Shown: positions 28,855-37,901, counted from the first letter of the stretch. The stretch: 64,000 nucleotides of DNA from SOIA01 sp964346585 (GCA_964346585.1 CAYFVQ010000015.1:3367-67366), one strand, 5' to 3'. A program made the numbers and translations. Notes: generated by a model from the sequence alone, not told the origin.

Positions 28855-30004
28855 CAAAATCAAAGTGCTCCACATCATCACTCGCCTGGATAAAGGCGGG
28901 TCCGCGGAAAACACTTTTCTGACTGTGAAAGGACTGGATAAAAAAAGGTATGCCGTGACTCTGATGAGCGGGCCAGTTCAAGACACGGGCCAGGAGAGAA
29001 GAACTCAAGTCGAAGAATGTGGGATTCCATACATCCATATTCCTGTTCTTGTGAGAAATATCAACGTGGTTGCCGATTCAATCGCTCTGTTTAAAATATG
29101 CAGGTTCCTGGCGAAGGAAAAGTTCGATGTTGTCCACACTCACACATCAAAAGCAGGCCTTCTGGGCCGATTCGCCGCCAGGCTCGCAAGAGCTCCCGTC
29201 GTTGTCCACACTCCGCATGGCCATGTTTTCTTTGGCTACTTCGGTCCTCTGAAAACAAAAATATTTATTATGCTCGAAAAGTTAGCCAACCGGATGACAG
29301 ATAGAATTGTGGCTCTGACCCGCAGAGAAAAAGCAGACTACATCTCTTACAGGACTTGCCCGGAGGAAAAAATAACGGTTATCCATAGCGGGGTCGAGCT
29401 GAATAAATTCCGGGAATACTCTCTGGCTGAAAAAACAAAGCTTAAAAAAGAGTTCGGGCTCCCGGAGAATTCATTCGTGGTGGGAACAGCGGGCAGGCTT
29501 GTCCCTGTCAAAGGTCCTGAATTTCTCATCAAAGCTTCCCAAACCCTCATTCCTAAACATCCCCACACCTGTTTTCTTTTTGCCGGAGACGGCCCTCTTA
29601 AAGAGGATCTACAAAAGAAAGTAAATGAGGCTAGAGGAGAAAAAAACATTTTTTTCCTGGGTTGGAGGGATGATATCGCGCACATCCTCTCGATTTTCGA
29701 TGTATTCTGTCTCCCTTCCTTGAACGAGGGGATGGGGAGAGTGCTCGTGGAAGCTATGGCTCATGGTATTCCGATCGTGGCCAGCGATGTCGGAGGCATA
29801 CCGGATTTGGTCACTCATGGGAAGAATGGCTTCCTGGTTCCTCCGAAGAATCCAGAGGAACTGGCAAAACACATTCAGATCCTGATTGAAGATGAAGCCA
29901 AAAGAAAAAAAATGGGAGAAGCTGGCAAAAAGATGGCTCCAGGATTCAGCCATGAAACCATGGTTAAATCGATTGCTGAGTTGTATGAAGCACTTCTGAC
30001 ATAA
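28847..30004 (+). CDS. Glycosyltransferase family 4
   Basis: 385 residues. GT-B enzyme with KGGSAENTFLTVKGL, HTHTSKAGLLGRFAARLA (typical acceptor-side histidines), AGRLVPVKGPEFLIKA, and EGMGRVLVEAMAHGIPIVASDVGG with the E-x7-E motif. The HTHTSKAG segment is common in enzymes related to N,N'-diacetylbacillosaminyl- or WbnK-type transferases, so an amino-sugar step is possible. Last gene of the plus-strand polysaccharide operon. Confidence 0.87.
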   Translation: MPDKIKVLHIITRLDKGGSAENTFLTVKGLDKKRYAVTLMSGPVQDTGQERRTQVEECGIPYIHIPVLVRNINVVADSIALFKICRFLAKEKFDVVHTHTSKAGLLGRFAARLARAPVVVHTPHGHVFFGYFGPLKTKIFIMLEKLANRMTDRIVALTRREKADYISYRTCPEEKITVIHSGVELNKFREYSLAEKTKLKKEFGLPENSFVVGTAGRLVPVKGPEFLIKASQTLIPKHPHTCFLFAGDGPLKEDLQKKVNEARGEKNIFFLGWRDDIAHILSIFDVFCLPSLNEGMGRVLVEAMAHGIPIVASDVGGIPDLVTHGKNGFLVPPKNPEELAKHIQILIEDEAKRKKMGEAGKKMAPGFSHETMVKSIAELYEALLT

Positions 30005-30054
30005 AAATATCCTTTTCTCCAATCAACATTCTCATCCAAAAGAATCAACCTCAA

Positions 30055-30083
30055 TTGACTTTACCTTCTAGCTTGCATAGTAT
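30055..30083 (+). promoter_or_regulatory. Sigma70-type promoter
   Basis: TTGACT at 30055-30060, 17-base spacer, TAGTAT at 30078-30083. The start codon at 30115 follows with AAGGAGGG between, so the gene downstream has its own promoter and is not simply the tail of the polysaccharide operon. Confidence 0.65.
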
Positions 30084-30114
30084 TAAATAAAAAAGTCAAA
30101 AAGGAGGGAAAAGA

Positions 30115-30645
30115 ATGATTGAAGAATCAAAATGTGTACTATGTCAGAAAGAATCAAAGGTATCAAGTGCGCCAGAAAAAGATGCCTCTTTTATTGAATG
30201 CGACACATGCGGCCACTATCTTCTAGCTTCACCAGAATTATTTGAAAAGAGTTATACAGAAATGCCCAGAGAAAAGCGAGCAATGCTTTCTGCCTATACG
30301 AGAAATCTTTTTGAACATGGAAGAGAACCACCTGAACTGGGAGATCCCGATTTACTGAAGGAGATAATGGTTGAGTATGAAAACAAGAAAGCTGGTGAAA
30401 AGCTAAAGAATTTAATTTTGTACATGAGAAAAAAGTCTCCTCAGTTTGACGATATCACTTCATTAGACAGTGAGAAAGATTATCCACTTACATATTCTTT
30501 GAGCCCTCAAGGATTTATTGATACTATTAATAATCCGATTGGGCAGAAACTGATTAAATCCACAGCATCGGGTTTCAAACTGACGGAAGAAGGATGGAAG
30601 TTTAGTAATGAGCTTATGGAAAGTAGAGAAGAAGGCGAGCAATGA
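30115..30645 (+). CDS. Uncharacterised protein with N-terminal zinc-ribbon-like cysteines
   Basis: 176 residues, not recognised. Residues 7-10 (CVLC) and 29-32 (CDTC, followed by GHYLL) form a C-x2-C / C-x2-C pair that could bind zinc. The middle is helical and charged. The end (SGFKLTEEGWKFSNELM) looks like the wing and last helix of a winged-helix fold, so a DNA-binding or nucleic-acid-related role is possible, but this is only a pattern impression. Strong Shine-Dalgarno and its own promoter. Sits between the two opposed polysaccharide gene blocks without obvious link to them. Confidence 0.65.
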   Translation: MIEESKCVLCQKESKVSSAPEKDASFIECDTCGHYLLASPELFEKSYTEMPREKRAMLSAYTRNLFEHGREPPELGDPDLLKEIMVEYENKKAGEKLKNLILYMRKKSPQFDDITSLDSEKDYPLTYSLSPQGFIDTINNPIGQKLIKSTASGFKLTEEGWKFSNELMESREEGEQ

Positions 30646-30744
30646 GCAAAGAGAAAAAAAAAGTTGAAATATGAGGCGAGTGGAAGCCAAATCTTGCTGA
30701 CGTCAAATAAAGAGGGAGAAATATCTTTGATAAGAAAGCCAAAA

Positions 30745-31818
30745 TTATCTTTTGACTAATTTTCGGCCTGTGCGCATCAGGATGACGATGATGGCAAAGA
30801 TAATCAATGCTTGAAGAATTTCAATGTAAATCACGAAATCACCGGGAGCTCTCAAGGTAATACCACTCATTCCCAGGCAGGCGGCAATCAAATAGATGAA
30901 GAGAACGGCTTGAGGCTCAGATAATCCTAAAGCGACTAGCCGATGATGAAGATGATCTTTCCCTGTGTACTCGATCCATTCTCTGAGACCCTTCACACGT
31001 CCTCTGTATATCCTAGACAGGGATATATACACCATGTCGAAGATGAACACGCTTAAAATTAAAAGAGGCAAACTCAGAGCCACCTTAGGATTGCCTTCAG
31101 CCCAACCGCCCATGACCGCTATTCCAGCCACAGTGAATCCCAAAAAAGTGCTTCCCGCATCTCCCAGGAAAATTGAGGCCGGTTTGAAATTAAATATCAG
31201 GAAAGCCAGACAGCTCCCGGCCAGGGCTATGGTTAGATATCCCAGATAAACCTGCTGGGTCAGCAAAGCCACGATAAAAAAAGACAAAGAACAGATCGCG
31301 ACCGAACCAGTGGCCAGTCCATCCATCCCATCAAAAAAATTCACCGCGTTGGTGATACCCACAATCCAAATAAGGGTCAGAAGAACCTCTCCCCCGATCC
31401 CCCACCAGGTATTCGGCAAAAAGCTTAATCTGACTCCATAAAAAATGAGAATTCCCGTAGCCAGAATCTGGGCGACCAGCTTCCATGTGGCGGACAGTTC
31501 TTTCACATCATCGATAAGCCCCACTATTAAAATGATCGTTCCACCGAGAATTACCCCTTTCAGCTCACGAGAAAAGCTGAAATTCAAGAAAATGGTCACC
31601 ACATAGGAAACATAGATGGCGAGGCCTCCCAAAAGAGGAATGGGAAGCGCATGGATCTTTCTCTCTTCAGGATGGTCCAGTATTTTAAGCTTTGTCGCGA
31701 TTCGCCTAAAAATCAGAGTCAAAAAGAACGCAAGGAGAAAAGAAAAAACGAGCAGAAATAGCCATCTGAAAGGAATTCCATCCAGGAACAGATGGAGGCT
31801 ATCCAGGATATTTCTCAT
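30745..31818 (-). CDS. WecA/TagO-type undecaprenyl-phosphate sugar-1-phosphate transferase
   Basis: 357 residues, about ten membrane helices. Contains the MraY/WecA motifs DHPEERKIHALPIPLLGGLA, the acidic DD in GLIDDVKELSATWKL, NFFDGMDGLATG (Mg and substrate site) and a cytoplasmic loop ending GKDHLHHRLVALG. Transfers a HexNAc-1-phosphate from UDP-sugar to undecaprenyl phosphate, starting a surface polysaccharide. It is the only initiating enzyme in the window and would feed both polysaccharide blocks. 15 bases downstream of the aminotransferase gene; last gene of the minus-strand operon. Confidence 0.88.
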   Translation of the reverse strand: MRNILDSLHLFLDGIPFRWLFLLVFSFLLAFFLTLIFRRIATKLKILDHPEERKIHALPIPLLGGLAIYVSYVVTIFLNFSFSRELKGVILGGTIILIVGLIDDVKELSATWKLVAQILATGILIFYGVRLSFLPNTWWGIGGEVLLTLIWIVGITNAVNFFDGMDGLATGSVAICSLSFFIVALLTQQVYLGYLTIALAGSCLAFLIFNFKPASIFLGDAGSTFLGFTVAGIAVMGGWAEGNPKVALSLPLLILSVFIFDMVYISLSRIYRGRVKGLREWIEYTGKDHLHHRLVALGLSEPQAVLFIYLIAACLGMSGITLRAPGDFVIYIEILQALIIFAIIVILMRTGRKLVKR

Positions 31819-31833
31819 ACTTCCGGCAATATC

Positions 31834-32883
31834 CTAAAATATTTTTTTGACAACAGCAATGATTTTTTCTGTTTCCTCCTCTGTGAGAGAAGGATAAAGC
31901 GGGATCGAGATCGATTTCTTCCAAGCCTCCGTGCTGTGAGGGAAGCCAGGAAGATTTAGACAGACGTGGAGAGGGATGTAAACCGGCCGCTGGCACATGA
32001 CATTGTTCTTCTGTAATCTCTCCAGAAAACCAGACACATCTTCCTCTTTTTGAACAACAAAGCGGTAGTAGATATGCTCTCTTCCTTCTTTCCTGACGGG
32101 GAGTGAGAAATCGCAATCCTTAAATTCCTTGAAGTACAGGTCTGCGTTCATTCTCCGTTTCTCCAAGAACTCCTCTAGTTGAGACAACTGGCTTGATCCA
32201 AGGGCCGCATGAATATCCGACATCTTGTAGTTGAAACGCAACTCATACTCATCTTTATTGTCATATTCTCTCAAGTTTTTAACCCTGGAAATAAGCTCTT
32301 CTGAATCACTGACAACCATACCTCCTTCTCCAGTAGTGAACACTTTGGTGGCATAGAATGAAAACACAGAAAGAATCCCGAAGCTTCCGACTTTCCGGCC
32401 TTTAAAGTTTGCGCCGACCGACTGCGCACAGTCCTCGATTAGAGGAATCCCCAGCTTTGACAGTTCGTCTATTTCTGCCGGACAGCCAAACATGTGGGGG
32501 ACTATGACTGCCTTTGTCTTCTTTGTGATTGCCCCTTTCACACCATCCACAGAAATATTGTAGTTACCTGGGTCAATATCGGCAACAACAGGGGTAGCTC
32601 CTGTATACTGGACAGCGTTGAGGACGGCGGTGCAGACATAAGAAGGAACGATGACTTCATCCCCTCCTTTCACTCCCAGAGCCAGCAAGGACAGATGAAG
32701 GGCCGCCGTTCCCGAGCTGGTGGCAGCCGCTTCTTTTTTACCGATGAAGTCAGAAAATTGTTTTTCGAATTTGTCCACAACAGGCCCTTGAGCGATTTGA
32801 CCGGACTCCAGAACAGATGAGACAGCTCTGATATCTAAATCAATAATGGAAGGGCGGGAGTGAGGAATTAAATAATCAGACAT
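31834..32883 (-). CDS. DegT/DnrJ/EryC1 family sugar aminotransferase
   Basis: 349 residues. Sugar aminotransferase fold: substrate-side GTAALHLSLLALGVKGGDEVIVPS, PLP site EDCAQSVGANFKGRKVG, and the catalytic lysine in FYATKVFTTGEGGMVV. Converts a keto-sugar nucleotide to an amino sugar. The ATG at 32883 lies in an ATGTCTGA overlap with the end of the PIG-L gene, eight bases shared, and gives the usual N-terminus (IPHSRPSI); the longer open frame upstream is rejected. With PIG-L and WbqC it forms an amino-sugar module. Confidence 0.88.
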   Translation of the reverse strand: MSDYLIPHSRPSIIDLDIRAVSSVLESGQIAQGPVVDKFEKQFSDFIGKKEAAATSSGTAALHLSLLALGVKGGDEVIVPSYVCTAVLNAVQYTGATPVVADIDPGNYNISVDGVKGAITKKTKAVIVPHMFGCPAEIDELSKLGIPLIEDCAQSVGANFKGRKVGSFGILSVFSFYATKVFTTGEGGMVVSDSEELISRVKNLREYDNKDEYELRFNYKMSDIHAALGSSQLSQLEEFLEKRRMNADLYFKEFKDCDFSLPVRKEGREHIYYRFVVQKEEDVSGFLERLQKNNVMCQRPVYIPLHVCLNLPGFPHSTEAWKKSISIPLYPSLTEEETEKIIAVVKKIF

Positions 32884-33490
32884 CGCGTAAAAACCTGAAG
32901 GCTTTGAACCCTTCGGCATACTTGACCTTTCCTTGAAAGCCACGGAAATTGGCAATCGCTTTGACACTTTCCACCATATCCAACTTAGTGGGATAGGATT
33001 TGCCCACTTGAGAGGAATAAACTTGAATCAATTTTTGCTTTTCTTCCAAGACATCCTCGATGTCCACAAAAATATCCGGTTCAAAATTGATGGATGTATA
33101 ATCCTCGTAGAAAAAGACTCTTTTTACATACCGGGTTGCAGCCAGAGTGCACTCCGCTAAAGTCCGGTGATCCTGGTGGATATCTTCGATGTAGTTCACA
33201 TATACTTCATCCGGTTTGATTTTTTCTATCACTTCATCGATCTTGGTTATGATGATCCTCTCGTTAGGGAGCTCCGTATCCACACACCCTCCCCAGAAGA
33301 TCTTTTTGACTCCCAGCAATTTCATGGCGGCTTCTTGCTCCTTCTCTCTGATTTTTGCATCTCCGCCGAACTCTCCCTTGGTTAGAACCATAAAGTAGAT
33401 ATCCATTCCCTTATTGGCCAATTTAAGAAAGGTGCCCCCACAACCGTATTCAATATCATCTGGATGAGCGCCTAACGCTAAAATATTCAC
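32876..33490 (-). CDS. PIG-L family zinc deacetylase
   Basis: 204 residues. Zinc-site motif GAHPDDIEYGCGGT (His9, Asp12 among the ligands) and a later DIHQDHRT with the third ligand. Members hydrolyse the N-acetyl group of GlcNAc-type sugars or related conjugates. One base after the WbqC-like stop and overlapping the aminotransferase start, so all three are cotranslated. In this context it may deacetylate an acetamido sugar so that a different acyl group can be attached. Confidence 0.87.
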   Translation of the reverse strand: MNILALGAHPDDIEYGCGGTFLKLANKGMDIYFMVLTKGEFGGDAKIREKEQEAAMKLLGVKKIFWGGCVDTELPNERIIITKIDEVIEKIKPDEVYVNYIEDIHQDHRTLAECTLAATRYVKRVFFYEDYTSINFEPDIFVDIEDVLEEKQKLIQVYSSQVGKSYPTKLDMVESVKAIANFRGFQGKVKYAEGFKAFRFLRDV

Positions 33491-33491
33491 T

Positions 33492-34175
33492 TCATTCTCC
33501 TTTTTTTAAGATTGAAAGGCTATCCGGACCGCAGTTGAACAATAAATCTATGACAGATAGAAAAGGCTCAAAATCCCCATAAAGCTGATCATACCGGGGA
33601 TGTTTGTAATCTTGAAAAACGATTTGAATCCCCTCTTCTTTAAAAATATCTAAATCCATGTATTTCGCCCCATCCTTACCTGATAAGTAGACATCTCCTC
33701 TCAATTCCTTGCAGATGTCGATAAGCCGTTCGGTGCTCTCTTCTCTTGATTCCAGGTCTGAGGCAGTGACAAGCTTCTTATCCGAAAGCCCCAAGGCCTC
33801 GACTAAGTACTTTATCACATGAATGTTAATATCCACTAAATATGTCCATTCTTTTGCATAGGTCTGCTCGAAAAAGTCGATGTAGTCTTTGAAAAAAGGA
33901 GCTTTAGAGTAGTGTGTGACCAGCGCCATCAAATGTTTTCTTCCCCACTGAACCGTATTGTTGATTTCCACTTCGGATATTTTTTGAGTGAAGCTGTGAA
34001 TAACAGGCACAGAGAGCCACTGCCAGCCATCGGATGTTTTAATCCTATTCCGGTTCTGCCATTCATTTTTTTTAAACTGGACATTGTCCAAGAAGACAAA
34101 CACATCACTCCGTTCAATCTTATCGAAATATCCCAACCAGGGCAGGTATTGCGGCTGATGAATAGACACTATCAT
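33492..34175 (-). CDS. WbqC-like family protein
   Basis: 227 residues. Opening SIHQPQYLPWLGYFDKIERSDVFVFLDN is diagnostic of the WbqC family, found beside amino-sugar genes in O-antigen clusters; biochemical function is thought to involve amino acid or acyl modification of sugars but is not settled. First gene of the minus-strand WbqC / PIG-L / DegT / WecA operon. No membrane segment or signal peptide. Confidence 0.85.
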   Translation of the reverse strand: MIVSIHQPQYLPWLGYFDKIERSDVFVFLDNVQFKKNEWQNRNRIKTSDGWQWLSVPVIHSFTQKISEVEINNTVQWGRKHLMALVTHYSKAPFFKDYIDFFEQTYAKEWTYLVDINIHVIKYLVEALGLSDKKLVTASDLESREESTERLIDICKELRGDVYLSGKDGAKYMDLDIFKEEGIQIVFQDYKHPRYDQLYGDFEPFLSVIDLLFNCGPDSLSILKKGE

Positions 34176-34339
34176 CTGTTAGGCCTTGTTGTTTTCCACT
34201 AACATCTTTATCTCAAGCGACACGGATAAATGACCTCCTGTTCAAGCTTCAACAGGGTGTTTCACGCAAGGAATTTCTTTTTAAACGCTAGACGCCTTTG
34301 ACTACCCAAGACAGATAACCCTCAATTTCTCAAAGAACA

Positions 34340-35350
34340 TTAGAGGAGACTGTCATCTATAGCCTTTTCAATGTGTAAAACAGGAGATTTTGCAAGGTCG
34401 ATTCTTTTCGGTTCTTCGGGAGGTTTCCCTTCGCAGTCAAAAAATATCTCAACAACAGGGCGTAAGGGTCGATCTTCATGCGTCTGGATAATTCGGCCGA
34501 TCTCATTATTGTTCAAAAGCACAAAGCTTCCCAGGGGATAAGGGGTGACAAATCTTAAGAACTTTTTAACCAAACGAGGCTCGAAAGACCTTTTTGCCTC
34601 CTGGACAACTTCCCTGACACCGTCATAGGGAATAATCTTTTCACCGCGATAGGGACGGGGATGTGTCATCGCTTCATAGACTTCGATCATGGCTATGATT
34701 TTGGCAGATTCGGAAATCTCCGGGCCTTTCTTCCCTTCTGGATAACCAGATCCGTCTATCCTTTCATGGTGCTGATAGACAACTTCTTGGATGGACTCGG
34801 GCATATCACTGATATTGGCCAAAAGATCCAGGCCGTAAGAGCAATGTTTTTTGACCTGAGCAAACTCATCCATGGTTAGTTTCCCAGGTTTTTTGATAAT
34901 TTTCTCCGGGATCTGTAGCAAGCCGAGGTCATGTAGCAAAGAGGATACACATAGATTCAGGAGCTGTGGCTCTTTGTATTCGAGAGTCATCCCAATGCCT
35001 CCAGCCAATATGGCGACATTGAGGGAATGAGAGTAAAGATAATCGTCTGTTTCACCTAGGTATCCAAAAATGTTAATAAAAGAAACCAACGTATCCTTGT
35101 CCACTCGAAGGTAATGGATTATTGTTTCTGCGATGCTGAAAACTCTTCTTCCCGTCACTTTCTTCCCTTCAACAACATCATCCATGAACTCCCTTAGATC
35201 AACGATCGCATCCTCGTAGATTCTTTTCATCTCATGCATGTCAATCGGGGTTTCCTTCGCTTGGACCGCTTCTGATAACAGACCTGGCTTGTCCTTGGCC
35301 TTATTTTCAGACTCTTGAGCTTTTCTCAACATATCAGATAATTTAACCAT
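34340..35350 (-). CDS. HD-GYP domain c-di-GMP phosphodiesterase
   Basis: 336 residues. The C-terminal two thirds is a complete HD-GYP domain: His108 (SHSLNV), HD at 140-141 (SLLHDLGLL), HH at 194-195 and GSGYP at 201-205. The N-terminal 90 residues hold no recognisable sensor. After the domain comes a small beta-rich module with VLLNNNEIGRIIQTHEDRPLRPVVEIF, common in stand-alone HD-GYP proteins. It would degrade c-di-GMP. It follows the ExeA-like ATPase by four bases and shares its operon; a PilZ protein is encoded at 45363. Confidence 0.88.
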   Translation of the reverse strand: MVKLSDMLRKAQESENKAKDKPGLLSEAVQAKETPIDMHEMKRIYEDAIVDLREFMDDVVEGKKVTGRRVFSIAETIIHYLRVDKDTLVSFINIFGYLGETDDYLYSHSLNVAILAGGIGMTLEYKEPQLLNLCVSSLLHDLGLLQIPEKIIKKPGKLTMDEFAQVKKHCSYGLDLLANISDMPESIQEVVYQHHERIDGSGYPEGKKGPEISESAKIIAMIEVYEAMTHPRPYRGEKIIPYDGVREVVQEAKRSFEPRLVKKFLRFVTPYPLGSFVLLNNNEIGRIIQTHEDRPLRPVVEIFFDCEGKPPEEPKRIDLAKSPVLHIEKAIDDSLL

Positions 35351-35354
35351 GGGA

Positions 35355-36158
35355 TTAATGGTCCAATCCAGAAATAGCCTTTCTCACCAAATCTGCGTTT
35401 ATTCCTTTGGCTTTTTTGGTAAATCCCAACAGTAGACTCATATCGCAAATACTGTTAATCTCTCTCGGAACTCCTCCAGAATTCTGCCAGATAATATCAT
35501 GAACATTATTCGCAAAAATTGCATCCTTGGCTCCAGCGATCTCCAGTCTATGGAGAATATAAGCTTTGGAGTCTTTCTGGCCCAAAGGATTCAGATGATA
35601 CCTGATCGCCAATCTCTGCTTCAATTGCTTATATTTATCGATCACATCTCGAAGCTCTGGCTGGCCGATAATAATAAGAGTCAAAAGAAACCGGTCATTC
35701 AACTGAAAATTCAGCAACAGTCTGAGTTCTTCTAAAGTTCTAACATCTTTGATCGATTGTCCCTCATCGACAATGATAACCGTGTCTTTATTGCTCCTCA
35801 TATTCTGATAGAGCCTCTCGTTCAGCTCCATCAAAAGCTGTGTTTTTGGCCAGGCAGGAGAGCTTTTTATACCCAATTGAATGCAAATTTCTCTTATGAT
35901 CTCTGTGGGGCTCAATAAGGGATTGGTTACCAGTGCGATATCGTACTTATCGTGAGGCAGCATTTCAAAAAGCCGTCGGCTTATGAGAGTTTTTCCACAG
36001 CCATAATCCCCTGTCAACAACGCGGCTCCTTTTCGTTCCTCGATCGCGTACGTCATCCGTGTCACGGCTTCCAGATGCTCGTGGGAAGAATAGAGGAATT
36101 TCGGGTCGGGTGTATTCTCGAAGGGTTTCTCTTTTAATCCCCAATAGGCTTCATACAT
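35355..36158 (-). CDS. ExeA/GspA-like AAA ATPase
   Basis: 267 residues. Starts YEAYWGLKEKPFENTPDPKF, the standard opening of ExeA-type and exosortase-system-associated ATPases. Walker A GDYGCGKT (residues 50-57), Walker B VIIVDEGQ, sensor LTLIIIGQPELR. No C-terminal peptidoglycan-binding or membrane region, so it is the short cytoplasmic type found in polysaccharide loci, where its job is unclear. The exosortase normally near such an ATPase is not in this window. Confidence 0.82.
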   Translation of the reverse strand: MYEAYWGLKEKPFENTPDPKFLYSSHEHLEAVTRMTYAIEERKGAALLTGDYGCGKTLISRRLFEMLPHDKYDIALVTNPLLSPTEIIREICIQLGIKSSPAWPKTQLLMELNERLYQNMRSNKDTVIIVDEGQSIKDVRTLEELRLLLNFQLNDRFLLTLIIIGQPELRDVIDKYKQLKQRLAIRYHLNPLGQKDSKAYILHRLEIAGAKDAIFANNVHDIIWQNSGGVPREINSICDMSLLLGFTKKAKGINADLVRKAISGLDH

Positions 36159-36239
36159 ATTCTTCTTTTCGAGAAATTATTCTGCTTATTCTAGCGATAA
36201 TAATAACTTAAACAAATCATTGAAGTCAAATGGGCAATT

Positions 36240-36360
36240 GGGGACGTTCCCCAAGGTACCACCTTAGCCCAATAAGTTCATCTGCATGATATTGTTTTAT
36301 ACACGATAGGCTAATAAGAAGAAGCTAATGGGCTAAGGTGGTACCTTGGGGAACGTCCCC
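36240..36360. repeat. Composite inverted-repeat element, copy 2
   Basis: Arms at 36240-36271 and 36329-36360 are exact reverse complements (32 bases) with a 57-base centre unrelated in sequence to copy 1 at 12381. Each arm again has the GGGGA/TCCCC and AAGGT/ACCTT mini-hairpins and ends TTAGCCCA. The arms are conserved between copies while centres are not, as expected for a mobile or recombining unit defined by its ends. It fills the gap between the divergent ExeA-like and PHP-like genes. Confidence 0.85.
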
Positions 36361-36431
36361 ATATATGATAGTATACTTTTAAGCTAGAAATGCAGTTCAC
36401 GCATTTGAATGAGGTTTGAAGCGGACAGGAT

Positions 36432-37901
36432 ATGAGAAATTGCAGGACAACTTCCCTAACCTTGATTCTTATACTGGCCACACTGATCAGACCCGGCATA
36501 GCCCAGACTGACAAATACATCCAAGTTCCTGGACTCATCGACCTCCGCACAGATTTCAGCGATGGATCTCACTCCCTCGAGTACACCATTCAGCTGGCGA
36601 GAAAGAGGGGGTTCGATGTGCTTTTTATCACTGACCATGACCGCAAAGTCTTGGAGTACGGCATTCGTCCGTTTCAACACATCTTTAAAAAAAGAGTCGA
36701 GACACCTTCCATCAACAAAACAAGCCCTAGAAATTACCTGGGCACCATCCAATTGGCAGCAGAAAAATATCCAGAAATGATTCTTATCCCGGGCGCAGAA
36801 TCTGCTCCTTTCTATTACTGGAAAGGAAACTACTTCAGAAAAAACCTCACTGTCTGCGATTGGGAAAAACATCTCATTATCACAGGGCTGGACAAACCAG
36901 AGGATTTTAGAGAGCTACCGATCCTCCACAATGGTTTGTCCACGAGATACCTTCCTTCTCGGTTGACAGTGGGATTTTTCCTTATATTCCTCCCTCTTGC
37001 TGCTGGCATTTTCCTGATCACAAAAAAGCGAATCCTCAGGTGGTCGGGAATTGTTTTATCCCTTTTATCCCTGCTTCTTCTGGCCAATAACCACCCTTTT
37101 AGAAGCTCTCCGTATGACCAGTATCACGGATACCAGGGAATCCCACCTTACCAGCTTGTGATAGACTATGTGAATTCCCGGGGTGGGATGGCCTTCTGGA
37201 ACCACCCGGAGACGAAATCCGGTGAAGGAAAAATTGATTTTATTTTCAAGGATACCCCCCCTTATCCACAAGTTTTGACAGAATCAAAGAATTACACGGG
37301 TTTTGCGGCTCTGTATGGAGATAGTATTACTGTAACAGAACCAGGGAATCTCTGGGATAAGGTTTTGATGGAATACTGTTCAGGCCTGAGGACAAGTCCT
37401 GCCTGGGGAATCTCTACGGCTGATTTTCATCAGGAAGGAGCGGCTGGTGAAAAATTAGGTAACTTTCCTACGGTATTTCTGGTAAAGAACAAGACTCAAA
37501 AAGATGTTTTGGATGCCCTGAAAAAAGGCCGGATGTATGCGTACAGAGGCGATGTCGCTTTACCCAGACTAGTTCTCGAGGATTTCTCGATTACTGACTC
37601 AGAAAATTCCCAAAGAGGCGTCCTGGGCCAAGAAATCCAATTAATAGACAGCGCGAAAATAAATATCCGGATAAGCATGACAGACCCAGAGAAAGGAAAC
37701 ACAGCTACGGTGAGACTGATCAAAGAAGGCAGACTTCTGGAAACCTTCACTGGAGAAACTCCTTTAACCTTCACATACGTAGATAAAAATTTTCAATCCA
37801 ACAAAAAAACATATTACCGTTTAGATGTAAAAGACAAAAAGAACAGAATTATAGTTTCGAACCCGATCTTCGTTCATTTTTCATCCTCGAATTCGCACTA
37901 G
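36432..37901 (+). CDS. PHP-like phosphoesterase with two membrane helices, incomplete metal site
   Basis: 489 residues. Signal segment (TLILILATLIRPGIAQ) then a PHP-type beginning: IDLRTDFSDGSHSLEYTIQLA and GFDVLFITDHD. The usual first metal motif (D-L-H-x-H-x3-S-D-G) is here LRTDFSDG, so both histidines are lost, while the later TDHD is kept. Two membrane helices lie at about 178-220 in the middle, and GGMAFWNHPE plus STADFHQEG keep later metal-ligand style residues. The C-terminal 110 residues are beta-sandwich-like. It is probably membrane-anchored and periplasmic, possibly a binding protein or altered hydrolase rather than a standard PHP phosphatase. 230 bases of featureless sequence follow. 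Confidence 0.68.
   Translation: MRNCRTTSLTLILILATLIRPGIAQTDKYIQVPGLIDLRTDFSDGSHSLEYTIQLARKRGFDVLFITDHDRKVLEYGIRPFQHIFKKRVETPSINKTSPRNYLGTIQLAAEKYPEMILIPGAESAPFYYWKGNYFRKNLTVCDWEKHLIITGLDKPEDFRELPILHNGLSTRYLPSRLTVGFFLIFLPLAAGIFLITKKRILRWSGIVLSLLSLLLLANNHPFRSSPYDQYHGYQGIPPYQLVIDYVNSRGGMAFWNHPETKSGEGKIDFIFKDTPPYPQVLTESKNYTGFAALYGDSITVTEPGNLWDKVLMEYCSGLRTSPAWGISTADFHQEGAAGEKLGNFPTVFLVKNKTQKDVLDALKKGRMYAYRGDVALPRLVLEDFSITDSENSQRGVLGQEIQLIDSAKINIRISMTDPEKGNTATVRLIKEGRLLETFTGETPLTFTYVDKNFQSNKKTYYRLDVKDKKNRIIVSNPIFVHFSSSNSH

Noticed and set aside
35355..36158. Evidence for a complete exosortase/PEP-CTERM system
   Set aside because: Only the ATPase is seen; no exosortase or PEP-CTERM protein occurs in the window.
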